Part shown: one piece after another, positions 10,305-20,254 of the stretch
Layout: every line of letters starts with the position of its first letter
Numbering within the stretch: position 1 is the stretch's first letter
Assembly (NCBI GenBank): GCA_028023455.1
Contig: JAQFVV010006208.1
Location: 8,662,963 to 8,726,962 of the forward strand
DNA length: 64,000 bases
Origin: Epiperipatus broadwayi
Taxonomy: Eukaryota; Onychophora; Udeonychophora; Euonychophora; Peripatidae
Reading direction: 5' to 3'
Made by a program: the position numbers and the translations under genes
Notes under the pieces: model-generated
What the model saw: the letters and a program-made list of their open reading frames with translations, nothing else
Told to the model about the DNA's origin: nothing
Databases searched by the model: none

Positions 10305-10490
10305 TATATATAATTAAAATTATATGTTTATGCACATTTGTATTCATGTATTTGTATTGTGTTTGTTATAGTTCTGAAGAAGATTGCTGTTGTAATCGAA
10401 ACCGTCAATAGTGGGTTGTAATTATATGAAGCATTGTAAAAGTAATAAAGAATGTAAATAATATTGATAATATGTTTTATTTTTATTTTT
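10305..10490 (+). repeat. Family E repeat, best copy
   Basis: The copy runs from TATGCACATTTGTATTCATG through GTTCTGAAGAAGATTGCTG and AATCGAAACCGTC to TTGTAAAAGTAATAAAG. Its 5' and 3' parts recur at 7280-7435 and 6735-6805, so it is a dispersed repeat. Confidence 0.55.
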
Positions 10491-10734
10491 TGGAAGTGAT
10501 CGAATGAAATCTTTTATTTAAGTACTTATCTAGATTTCAATGCCATATGGCACATACAAATTTAAATTTTTTATATTTGTCCAAAACTTGGAACTAAACG
10601 ATGGAGATAGAACAATTTAATTAAATTTGAATTTAAATAAATTTTTTATAAGCACTGTTTTTTTTTTTGAATAAAACTAAAAAAAAAAGTTTTTTATTTT
10701 ATTTAAACAATTATAAAATATTCTAATATATATT

Positions 10735-10975
10735 TTTCTATAGTGCAGGCTTGTTTTTACCTGCACTTCTATATGTAATATATAGGGGGTTTGAACTCAG
10801 TTTCACACGATCCTCAACTGTCCATGCTATCTCATACTGCTGACACCCTTGATGACACACATGTCGAAAAGATAAATAATCACCAATATATGTATTTTGT
10901 GCTAAACAAACACTCCTCAGTTGGTCCAGATTATCATCTCCATTCTGTATTACTCATAATAGTGCAGATATACAT
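10735..10975 (-). mobile_element. Family B repeat, truncated
   Basis: The minus-strand copy runs from the CTGCACTATAG side to the ribozyme region. Its core reads CUGAGGAGUGUUUG...AGCACAAAA, so stem II and GAAA are both spoiled. It also contains TTTGAACTCAG, the complement of the GAGTTCAAA block. Confidence 0.7.
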
Positions 10976-10984
10976 AAGAGTGTG

Positions 10985-12025
10985 TGAGTGGATGCGTGAG
11001 GGAACATTTTAAATCATTGTCGCTGGATCTACGTTTAAAGATACACTATAGTCTATACAGGTAACGATAAAAGTTTTAATAATTTTTATTTACTTCTTAG
11101 CTATGTGTAATCTATTCTTTATAAAATTTATTTTATAAAAGTTGTTTATTATTTTAGTTTGCTTTTTATCTTTTGCTTTGCCATCATCATTATCGTACTT
11201 CATTCTTTATCAATTTATTACAAGATAAAGATCTTTTAAAAATTTGATCTAGTTTTTTCCACTATATGACTTTTTTAAATCCATATCGTCATAACAAATT
11301 TTATCCATTCATCTGATATGCGATATTCAAGTCTTTGGGAATTAAGTTCAGAATTTCTGCTATGATCTCGTATTATATAATCTCTATTTTGTTTTGTTTT
11401 TTAAATGAGAAAAAAAAATTCTTTTATAGTCATTCTCTATCTTAAAATATCTCCCTCTTTCTTAACAAAAGATTACAAACAACTCTTCAAATATTAATTC
11501 AAAATAAAACCGATACATTCCTAAATTACATACATGAAAAAAAAAAAAGAAGAAAAGAATACGAATGTATGAATCAAATACATACTATGCCACATTCAAG
11601 AGAATATTAATTGAATCACGTATTTAAATTCAATTTTGAGATATTATTACAGTTTTTTTTAAAGAACGTCATAGCAATATGTAGAAATGAATTTCTACTT
11701 ATGTAAATTAATGATAATTTTTGCGAAAACAATTTGAATTTCTACTTATGTAAATTAATAATAATTTTTGCGAAAACAATTTTTTAGATAATGGTAGTTA
11801 CATATTTTAATTTTTTGTTCTAATTGTAAGAAGAGAATGACTAATAATTAATTGCTTTATAATTTCAAGTTTGGAAGTCAAGATAAATATAAAAAGCGAT
11901 TTCTGTTCAAGGAATTTGTCAGACTTGAAAGATGCTCTACATATATTTTTTTAATTTGCTTTATTTCATTGTTGTGGTCAAATTACCATCTTTAACTTGA
12001 TATAAGAATAGAATGGATATTCGGC
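10985..12025. other. AT-rich stretch with one 47-bp tandem duplication
   Basis: The block GAATTTCTACTTATGTAAAT...GCGAAAACAATTT is repeated at 11689 and 11736 (period 47). Nothing else is recognised. Confidence 0.55.
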
Positions 12026-12029
12026 ATTA

Positions 12030-13080
12030 GGTTAGATATTTTGCTTGTTATATTTTACTTTCTTCACCTATCAGTTAGTTGCCAAAAACATACCCCCCAT
12101 ACCAAACACACACTCTTTCTTGCTTTACTTTTTAAATAATCTTACCTGTTTCTTATCTCAAGGTCATCATTCAATATCTTATTCTATCTCTTTTCAAAAT
12201 TTCTTGAACAGGCCGTTTCAACACATCTTTTAGAATCTTTGTCCCATTAAATTTATTTCAATACGTCTTACCCTTTTCTTCTAAATTTCCTCAAAAAAAA
12301 AACACTTCATTTACTTTTATCAGCACTTCTACATTTCTGATTTAATTTTTTGTTTTTTATTCTTTTCATTCTCATTTCATCCACATCTTTAAGGTCTACA
12401 ATTTTTTCTTTTCACTTTTTCTAGCTATCCATTTTTCTGCTCCAAACAAAATATTTAATAAGTTGTTTTTTATAGTTGTAATTTTATTGGTTCACAGAAA
12501 ACCATCTATTCAGCCATTATAATTCTCATTGAAATTTCTGGATCACTGTTTTATCAACTGTCACTCGACTTATAGATCTAACCTGCTGTATAATTTTTTA
12601 TTCAATACTTCACTGATTCATTTTTTTTTTCTACATATTTTCATTGCTTTCTTTGATTCTATTAGCATTTACTTTCATCCCAAATTTTCTACCAGTTTTG
12701 TTAATTCTATATAAGATTTACTCTTATCAAAACAATATTTATTTAGCAACATATATGTTGATGACATATTATCCCAGTCATGAAAGTGTATAATTTATTG
12801 TACTAAAACTATATATATATATATATGCACACACACAATGTTATTTCAAACATATGATGGCCAATATGATCTAACCATAATTTGGTACAATGGATTATAC
12901 AAAGATGAGCCTGAAAATATGTCTTTATATCTGTAGCTTACAAAAATCATTTCAATATATATATTAAATAAAACAGGAGAAAGACAACCTTCTTGTTTAT
13001 ATTTTTTTTTATATCTGTCTTTTATAAGAATATAGTTTTCTATAAATATATTTTCTTTGTTCTTTAGTTAGGAACACATC
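12030..13080 (-). pseudogene. Possible heavily decayed LINE reverse transcriptase
   Basis: On the minus strand the translation around 12740-12640 gives fragments such as YIELTKLVENLG, then NANRIK-like residues. These resemble the region after the catalytic YxDD box in RTE and related LINEs (EL.K.VE.xGLKVN...K). There are many stops and frameshifts, and I could not find the catalytic box itself. The plus-strand short frames (12045 and 12529) look like antisense shadows. Low confidence: it may be another LINE clade or chance similarity in AT-rich DNA. Confidence 0.3.
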
Positions 13081-13637
13081 TATTTGATATATGGGTATTC
13101 ATAATCTACAAACATGATTAAGCTAATTGTTTCTCAAATACATACTACTTTTTATTTAGTTATATATAATTGCAATAAAACTTGTATTAATATTTCCTAT
13201 TCTCAAATCCTCAAGCAGATATCCAGTTTCTATATATGCAAATTATTGCATCTTATTTTTTTTCCGGTTATATAAGATTTAGAACATTTTTATTTTAAAA
13301 CGTTAGAAGTTATTACTTTTACTAATTCCCTTTAATTTTAAACATCACATGATAACAGTTATGAGCAAGCATAAGAAATGGTGATCATGTGATTTTTAGT
13401 GGTTTAATGCCAATCCTGCCTAATAGGATAGTGGTGGCTATGGATATTAAAGAACCAAAAGACACCAAAATGTATGGGTACTGAACTGAATTCAGACCTA
13501 TATGACTATATAAGCTAATGAGCTTGGATTGAAAATATTGTGTTTTCAATTTTATTCTTATAGTTTTGTAGTTAAATAGAGATAAAATGTGGCTGCTGGA
13601 GGGTTGCATTAGATTCTAAGATCTAGGTGCAGTGCTC

Positions 13638-13705
13638 TCAGATCCAAAGCTCCTCACTGATGAAGGCCACAGGCCAGAAACTAGTCTGGGGATATTGGAT
13701 GAGTA
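13638..13705 (+). ncRNA. Hammerhead ribozyme, type I, family A, unit 1
   Basis: Stem I 5' strand AGATCCAA-AGC-TCCTCA, CTGATGA (13657-13663), AGGCC-ACA-GGCC-A, GAAA, ACTAGT, GTC (cut after 13686), stem I 3' strand TGGGGA-TA-TTGGAT. Both stem I helices are complete (6 bp plus 6 bp). Stem II gains an extra pair (GGCC/GGCC) relative to other copies. Confidence 0.85.
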
Positions 13706-14085
13706 GGTCTTAGATAGGGATTTTATGCACAAGCCTTCTGGCATCCATTGATTACCCTGGTTGGCACAGGGTGGCACTTCTGTATGGAGAGTTTTGCCTT
13801 GTTTATAAATAATTATGTGCTAGTATAAGAGACGGTGATCATGTGATGCTTAATGGTTTAACACCAATCCTGCTTAATAGATAGTGGTGGCTATGGTTGT
13901 TAAAGAGCCAAAGACACCAAAATGTATGAGCACTGAATTGAGTTCAGACCCATATGACTATATAAGCTATTGAGCTTAAATTGAAAATATTATTGTGTTT
14001 TCAATTTCATTCTCATAGTTTTGTAGTTAAGTAGAGATAAAAGGTGGCTGCTGGTGGGTTGCATTAGATCTAGGTGCAGTGCTCT

Positions 14086-14152
14086 CAGATCCAAGGCTCC
14101 TCACTGATGAAAGCCACAAGCTAGAAACTAGTCTGGGGGTATTGGATGTGTA
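14086..14152 (+). ncRNA. Hammerhead ribozyme, type I, family A, unit 2
   Basis: CTGATGA (14104-14110), AAGC-CACAA-GCTA, GAAA and CTAGTC (cut after 14133) are followed by TGGGGG-TA-TTGGAT. Stem I is paired apart from the last proximal position (U-G). With unit 1 it delimits a 447-bp monomer. Confidence 0.85.
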
Positions 14153-14509
14153 GACACTAGATAGGGATTTTATGTACAAGCCTTCTGGCATCCATTGATT
14201 ACTCTGGCTTGCACTGAGTGGCACTACTGTATGGAGAGTTTTGCCTGTTTTAATTTGTTTAATTCTATAAAATGAATAACAACTTTAATTTTATATTTAA
14301 AAATTAATATTAGCTTTAGTTTATTGCTTAAAAAGTCATGTGACATTTATGCCTATAAATAACAGGTTGAGTGCAACAATGTCATTCAATTTTTTTTTTA
14401 CTGTTTTCAGAAATTAATATTTATGAAATACCCTTTTAACTTACAAAAGTATCTGTATATAGTTAATAGTAAAATGATTGTTTTTTAAAACAGAGTCAGA
14501 TTTTTATAT

Positions 14510-14665
14510 TTTACACAGAGGCTAAACTCTCCATACAATAGCACCACTCAGTGCAAGCCAGAGTAATCAATGGATGCAAGAAGGCTTGTGCATAAAATCC
14601 CCATCTAGTGCCTACTCATCCAATATCACCAGACCAGTTTCTAGCTTGTGGCTTTCATCAGTGGT
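14510..14665 (-). mobile_element. Family A hammerhead repeat, half unit
   Basis: A minus-strand piece runs from CTCTCCATACAATAGCACC to CTTTCATCAGTGG, ending just inside the ribozyme core, so stem I is lost. The small frame 14574-14807 that starts in it is an artefact of the repeat. Confidence 0.7.
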
Positions 14666-14679
14666 TTCTATATTTTTTT

Positions 14680-15440
14680 TAAATTTTATAACAAATAATA
14701 ATTTTATCATATTAGTTACAGTAATGTCAAATGTAGGTGACCATTCTGCAAGGGAATACCCAAAAAGTAACCACAACTGGAATTTTATAATAAAATTATT
14801 TATTTAGTTGTGTTATAAATTTAATCTCTTTTATATTACTATCAATTTGATGCAATACACTGGTCTATAAACATTTTTCATTTTTAAAAGTAATCTGGAA
14901 ACACGTGCAAAGTGATAACTTTTAACACCTGTGACATTTCCCCCCACTATTCCTAAATCTGCAAAAAAAAAAAAATTGAGACATTTTTTCATTTGAGAGA
15001 TTTAAAAAAAATCACACAAAGTGAGATCAGGTGAATATGACTGATAGATAAACTGGGTCATGCAGAATTTAATTAAAAAGTGTTTCACACTCAAGGCTTT
15101 GGGAGATAACACTTTGTCAGAGTGAAGCTTGCATTCTTTTCTTAGCCTCAAAACAGGAAGTTTATATTTTATCACATGACATAAATGTTTCAGAACTTGC
15201 ATATAAAATGCCTGACCATTATGAACTAAATCTAAAAGAAAAATGTTGTCCGCATGAAAAAAATTTAAAAAATCAGTGTGTTATGACACTGAACTTGCTT
15301 TTTTGGGAGGTGATGAAATTAACATTTTAATTAAATCACTCATAAACTTGTGTTTTTATGAGATCTAATCTATTTCAAGCATTACAACTGTTTTCCTTAC
15401 CATTTTCTTTAATTATAAATTTATTTAATGCACATTGATT
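14680..15440. other. AT-rich stretch, nothing recognised
   Basis: A 66-codon minus frame (15002-15202) ending SYSPDLTLCDFF resembles the SPDLAPCDFF segment of mariner-family (Mos1-like) transposases. The surrounding minus-strand translation is too broken to confirm it. Otherwise nothing was seen. Confidence 0.35.
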
Positions 15441-15442
15441 GC

Positions 15443-15765
15443 GTAAGTAATATTTACTAAGGCATTAAACCTCGAGAATGCGTTCTTGAAAATGTGAAGA
15501 TAGGGACTTCTATAGATCTTAACCACAAGCCTGAAAATGCAAAGGTAGGGACCTCTACATGTCTTAATCTCAAGCTTGTGGTTAAGACCTGTAGAGGTCC
15601 CTACCTTCGCATTTTCAAGTGCACATTCTCTAGTGGTTAAGATCTGTAGAGGTTCCTACCTTCACATTTTCAAGCGCACATTCTCTTGTGGTTAAGCCCT
15701 GTAGAGGTCCCTACTTTCCCATGTTCAAGCACACATTCTCGAGGTTTAATGCCTTAGTAAACATT
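15443..15765. repeat. Terminal-inverted-repeat MITE with internal 55-bp repeats
   Basis: The ends GTAATATTTACTAAGGCATTA and TAATGCCTTAGTAAACATTT are inverted. Between them a block of the form GTGGTTAAGACCTGTAGAGGTCCCTACCTTCGCATTTTCAAG...CACATTCTC occurs three times in plus orientation (near 15575, 15632 and 15687). Two inverted versions lie in the left part. It is related to the simpler foldback at 27126-27286, including shared flanking sequence (AATGCACATTGATTGCG). Confidence 0.75.
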
Positions 15766-16375
15766 TTATTTAAATGAAAACAGAATTTCACATTTTTTGA
15801 ACTTTTCAGTCATTATAAAATTTGTCAAATATGCAAAATGCACCTTATAAAAATGTGCTATACATGGCACCACAATTTCACACAATGATGTCATTAGGTA
15901 GATTGATGCAGAAGGGTTGCTGAAAGAAATGTGTAATAGCAGAAGCATATAGTACATCAGGAGTGCAAACCACAGAATGATTCCGATTATTTTTTGGTGC
16001 TTCCTCATATTGTACAAACATTTAAGATTTAAAGGTTTTCATTATTTTCTGATGTGGTTCTAAATTTAAGATGCAAAAAATAAATTATGCTAAGGAGATG
16101 TAATAAATAGACAAATGGTTAAATAGTCAAAAGGTTAAGTAATATGAGCATCAAAAATTAAAAGATTAAGTTCCAATCCAGAAAAAGCTTAAACTTCAAT
16201 CCAGAAATTTTCAGTCCTTGAGTCTGAAAGTTTGTGCTAAATTGCAAATAGGCTTACATGTAAAACAAATGTTATCACATGATCAATAGTGTCCTATTAC
16301 TTTGTTATATTTAATAAATAGTTTTTCTCTTCACTAGTAAAAATTGTAATTATAAATATGCTATTTTTTTCGCAT

Positions 16376-16998
16376 TAAATAGTGAAGCTATCATTATACT
16401 ATAATATGCAATAGGTCTGTTTAGCGCTTTCGAGATTTAATGTTGGAATCTCATACTCATAGCTTTGTGAATGAAGACTGTTGTGATTTATTGTACACAT
16501 ATGCAAATGAGTTTGAATTTTTAATTAGTTAGTCCATTGTTTGGAGAGAGCAAAGCATGCCTCTCTCCTATTAATGGCACTGAGATCATTTGCTATGTAA
16601 AAAGCTTCTTTAACTTTTCTTTTGGCATCACTCTTCTCTGTACAAATTATTTGGGCAGAACATCAGTATTCTGGAACCACCAAGCAGATACAGGCCAAGT
16701 ATTCGAACCCAGTTCTGCCCAAATAGTTTGTACAGAGAAGAGTGATGCCAAAAGAAAAGTTAAAGAAGCTTTTTACATAGCAAATAATCTCAGTGCCATT
16801 AATAGAAGAGAGGCATGCTTTGCTCTCTCTAAACAATGGACTAACTAATTAAAAATTCAAACTCATTTGCATATGTGTACAATAAATCACAACAGTCTTC
16901 ATTCACAAAGCTATGAGTATGAGATTCCAACATTAAATCTCGAAAGTGCTAAGCAGACCTATTACACATTATAATATAATTATAGCTTCACTATTTAA
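16376..16998. repeat. Long foldback carrying a GIY-YIG endonuclease end
   Basis: The arms 16376-16669 and 16712-16998 are near-perfect reverse complements of about 290 bp, around a spacer of about 40 bp. Both outer edges show TTAAAT/ATTTAA, so a TTAA target is possible but not shown. The right arm reads on the plus strand as the C-terminal part of a Penelope-type GIY-YIG domain. The left arm is its inverted copy. Confidence 0.85.
16660..16850 (+). pseudogene. GIY-YIG endonuclease C-terminal fragment (Penelope-type)
   Basis: An open reading of about 60 codons gives SVFWNHQADTGQVFEP, then IVCTEKSDAKRKVKEAFYIA and INRREACFALSKQW. In Penelope-like elements the GIY-YIG domain lies at the C-terminus of the reverse transcriptase and ends with this pattern (H..xTGHxFD, then KRKVKEAxxI, then INR..G..LSxxW). 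The upstream catalytic half is absent here. The start codon used by the longer frame (16537) lies in the opposite arm of the hairpin and has no meaning. The fragment is open because it is fairly young or because arm conversion has kept it so. Confidence 0.75.
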
Positions 16999-17156
16999 TT
17001 TGTTATATTTATCAGAATATTTCATATTCATATCACATATATATCTACAAACATAAAATTCAATAATGAATGAAAATCTATGAATCATAAAAGATTTCAC
17101 AATTATTTATAAAAGTACATACATTTAATTAAAGCAAATTGAAATGCTGAAAAGCA

Positions 17157-17435
17157 AAAACTGCGTCTACAAAATACCATCTGAATGTGGGAAAATGTAT
17201 ATTGGTAAGACTAGTTGTCCCATTGAAAAGTGATTTCAAGAGCATAAACTGATGATTAGAAGAGAAAAAACAGATGTCTCAGGTAGCAAATCATGTATGA
17301 AATGATGAACAAAAAATGGGGAAATACAAAAATATTGGATAGAGAGAAAAAGGTACCAAGAAGAAAAGTCAAAAAGGCTGCACACATCACAATGACAAAT
17401 AATTCCATAAGTTAACCTAATGTGACTATACAATG
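17157..17435 (+). pseudogene. GIY-YIG endonuclease domain relic (Penelope-type)
   Basis: The frame at 17158 reads NCVYKIPSECGKMYIGKTSC, the VYKI...MYIG pattern that gives GIY-YIG enzymes their name. A stop follows in place of the expected arginine, then FQEHKLMIRREKTDVSGS. After a frameshift the end reads RRKVKKAAHITMTNNS, matching the KRKVKEAxHI segment of the family. Several stops and one or more frameshifts make it inactive. It lies 160 bp downstream of the foldback carrying the same domain's C-terminus, but it is a separate, more diverged copy. Confidence 0.75.
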
Positions 17436-17509
17436 TCTGGAAACCATTGATCAACTTTGCTTATAGGAAAAAGTGGAGAAATTAGGAACTTCTACAGCCT
17501 GTTGCCTTT

Positions 17510-17660
17510 GACTAGATGCTCAATTGGTTAGAGCATTATCTTAAAATTCAATACTCAAGAATCTAAGGTCCTGGTTCGAATCCCATGCTAGTACTGTCAC
17601 TGGTCAGGTCAGCAAAACCTGAAGAAGAGAAAATAATACCACTCGAAATGTAGCGCATAT
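17510..17660 (+). mobile_element. tRNA-derived SINE with CTGAAGAAG body
   Basis: A tRNA-like head holds a good A box (TGCTCAATTGGTTAGAGC) and a perfect B box (GGTTCGAATCC). It is followed by CATGCTAGTACTGTCACTGGTCAGGTC, then ACCTGAAGAAGAGA and ACTCGAAATG. A fragment of the same family is at 46771-46825. The anticodon arm is poorly formed, so it is not a working tRNA gene. Confidence 0.75.
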
Positions 17661-17664
17661 TCTA

Positions 17665-18510
17665 ATCTATGTGATATTATTAACAGCTAAATGTAAATGG
17701 AAAATTTAAATGAAGTTAAATTTATCTAAGGACATTCAATAATTAATATTAAATGATGGAAATAGTTTATCATATAAATACAACCAAAATACCATCATCA
17801 CAAGCCTTCAGGTAAATAGTGTATAAACAAAAATTAATATTTTATTATATCTATTATTTTCCGAATCACATAATTCGTATTTTCTGAATCAAATTATTTT
17901 TAATTCGGAACTTCTTAAACATATAATATAGTGATTTTATTTTAAATGAGTAAATATAAAGTATTTCAAATTCCATTCATTAACTTAAATAAAATAAATA
18001 GATCTACTTTGGAATAAATGGGTTATAAAAGTTTACATTATTCAGTATCTGCTTATACATAAGCTGCATTTTAACTTTCTGTCCCCTTTATATTAAAACC
18101 TTATTATTTATTATTCAAAATAATGATTCTTTTCTAGGGTGAATAAGTATATTGCAATTCAGTACTGTACTTTAAAACAGGCAAAACTCTCTATATGTAC
18201 TTTTTTGTATACTTTTTAAAACAATTTATTACTAATTCTTGGTTTTATAAATCTCACTGACATCATTAGCATCCATTTTTAACTGAATATGATCAGTTCA
18301 TTTCGCTAGAATTTTTGTGTGGTGGCTAAAATGCACTTGGGTATGTCTTATTTTTAATTGCTACATATTAAGTTTACTTTCTAAAAGTAAATAAAGTTAT
18401 TAGACTACACTTTATTATGACCAACAACACTTGATAATTGTTGGTGATAGTTTAGTGTTGCTGTCTATTTTAATAATACAATTCATGGTAGTGTTATATA
18501 TCTAACTTCA
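17665..18510. other. AT-rich stretch, one family A end fragment
   Basis: AAAACAGGCAAAACTCTCTAT at about 18174-18198 matches the outer end of family A. Nothing else is recognised. Confidence 0.5.
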
Positions 18511-18514
18511 CCCT

Positions 18515-18960
18515 CAAATAGTGGACTAATTCAGATTCCACTCACTGCTGCAGACTAATGGATATACAAATAACATACATCCAATGGCCGATAGGTGGTG
18601 AGTTCAGTGAATCTGACTGTTTCCATTATGGATGGGGATCCCGTGATAAATAGTCCAATCCATTTGGAGGTTAGGCCAGGCAACAATCCCAAAGCTGAAT
18701 GTTTGTAAGCTGGTTGTCTATTATACAGTTAATGCAGTGAGGCAAGTCCATATTCAGGATTGAAAGCTACTAGAATATAAGTCAGGAAAGAAACAAGTTG
18801 TCATTGTGTAATCTGAAATATCACTATACCTACTCGTGACCCAGACTGTTACAGATAAACTGGAAGTGGTAGATAAACATATAAGGGCACCCGAAGTCCC
18901 TTCTTTCTATAGTTGCATGGCAACTAAAAGCTATAGTTTTCCAACAGTAGCTGATGGAGG
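18515..18960 (+). repeat. Family D repeat, copy 1 (unclassified)
   Basis: It shares AGTGGACTATTCAG-type, GTTCAGTGAATCTG, GTTTCCA, GGGGATC, AAATAGTC and GGCAAGTCCA-type blocks in order with 58975-59410. Less AT-rich than its surroundings. No coding frame and no terminal repeats were seen. Confidence 0.55.
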
Positions 18961-19191
18961 TATAACAGAGCATATATTGTAAATATTAATATATATATAG
19001 TAATCGTTATTTATACAGAAGTAAATTAATAAGTTACCTATTTATTGCTTATTTGTAATTGATCTTATTGTTTTGGTCTGCAATATAATTTTAAAAAATC
19101 ATGTTTAGAATAAAAATAACAGGTATTGCTGATTAATTACTTATTTATATTAAATTTCATTGTTTTTCTACAAAGCTCTGGTAATGCCTTT

Positions 19192-19283
19192 TTTTTCTTG
19201 TATGTCAAAGCATTGACCGGGAAGCGAATCCGGGTCAGCTGCTTGGAAGGCAGCTATGCTAACCGCTAGGCCACCAACGCTTG
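19192..19283 (-). mobile_element. tRNA-only SINE, Gly(TCC)-like
   Basis: On the minus strand the order is CAAGCGTTGGTGGCC-TAGCGG (A box), the anticodon arm GCTGCCTTCCAAGCAGC, ATTCGCTTCCC (B box), then TCAATGC and a TTGACATACAAG A-rich tail. There is no SINE body beyond the tail. Flanking AATGCCTTT at 19183-19191 and 19291-19299, with weaker similarity beyond, is a probable target-site duplication. Confidence 0.8.
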
Positions 19284-19479
19284 CCTGATAAATGCCTTTA
19301 AGTAGAAGAAGTTGTCATATTATTATTTTTTTATTTTAAATAAAATACAAATAAGCTAAAGATAACAAAAATATTATATTTCACTAATTTATTAGTATAT
19401 ATAATAAAAATATTGATTACGTCCATTTATATACTGATATATACTGTTGATATATTTTAAATTACTATTTCTTTTCCTT

Positions 19480-20250
19480 ATTTAATATGCTTTTTAATTT
19501 GATTTTTTTTTGTAATGTTATCTTTTAATTCAGTACATAAATTGTTGAATAATTTAGGAACATAATGTCTCCTTATTTTAGTTATTACAAAATATTGCAA
19601 CTACATATGAACCAAAGACACATTTTAAGAAGATGATCTAATGTTTCTTCTTCTTTTCCACATAAGGGGCATATGGAGTCTATTTTGGCGATCCCTCTCT
19701 TGAATTTAAGGAACCAATTTGTTGACTAGATATCACAAAATATTTAACCATCCACCTACAGGCAAAAAACAATACTTCTTAAGCAAGATATCAATGATTA
19801 AACAAAGAGACAAAACCCTACCGTCAACAAACAAATATAAAGACACATGGAGCCTTCTCAAAATGCAGGAAACTGAAACAGATTGATCGGAAAGGGTCTA
19901 ACAAATTAAAGAACAACAGACTCAATAACCCCATGTATGTAGAAATACATACAACAAAGAGAAACGACATAACCCAGCAGAGGAACCGATTAAAGACTCA
20001 AACTACTCCAGATGGCTTAAACTCTTACATATCACTAATGAAGCTTAACTTTTGGTTGACATCATGCCTTATTATTACATAGTTCATCTCCTATCACTCA
20101 ACTGTAACCATCTATAGCCTTTGTTCTATACATATGACGTCAATCTGTAAGTGGTTTATATCTAAGTATATATGTCACTTGAAATTTATCTTCACTGTAG
20201 CTTTTGTAACTCACTGATGTAACCTTGTATTCTCGATCAATAAAGTTTCC
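19480..20250. pseudogene. LINE 3' fragment with inverted 5' part
   Basis: The minus strand from 19735 down reads NWFLKFKRGIAKI, then CPLCGKEEETLDHLLKMC, a C-x2-C-x8-H-x4-C zinc knuckle. After a frameshift it continues with LFNNLCTELKDNITKK. The plus strand from 19740 up reads KISMIKQRDKTLPSTN, then KDTWSLLKMQE. That resembles the extreme C-terminus of the LINE at 23.5-26.5 kb (INKLIQIKDKDKTI...TWSLLNE). The upstream part is therefore inverted relative to the downstream part, as produced by twin priming. The 3' end may extend to about 20250 (AATAAAG). Confidence 0.65.
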
Positions 20251-20254
20251 TTTG

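Larger units (their letters stand above)
13335..14262 (+). mobile_element. Family A hammerhead repeat, head-to-tail dimer
   Basis: Two units lie in direct repeat. Landmarks of each are GGTGATCATGTGAT, TTTAATGCCAATCCTGC (or ACACCAATCCTGC), GATAGTGGTGGCTATGG, CCAAAGACACCAAAATGTATG, GAGTTCAGAC, GTGTTTTCAATTT, GATCTAGGTGCAGTGCTCTC, the ribozyme, GCACAAGCCTTCTGGCATCC and TATGGAGAGTTTTGCC. The predicted cut sites are after 13686 and 14133, so a self-cleaved monomer would be 447 nt. This is the cleanest full unit in the window and defines the family. No protein is encoded. Confidence 0.9.

Noticed and set aside
16537-16848. 103-codon frame as a host gene
   Set aside because: Its start lies in one arm of a long hairpin and its end in the other. 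Only the last 60 codons resemble a protein, the Penelope endonuclease end.
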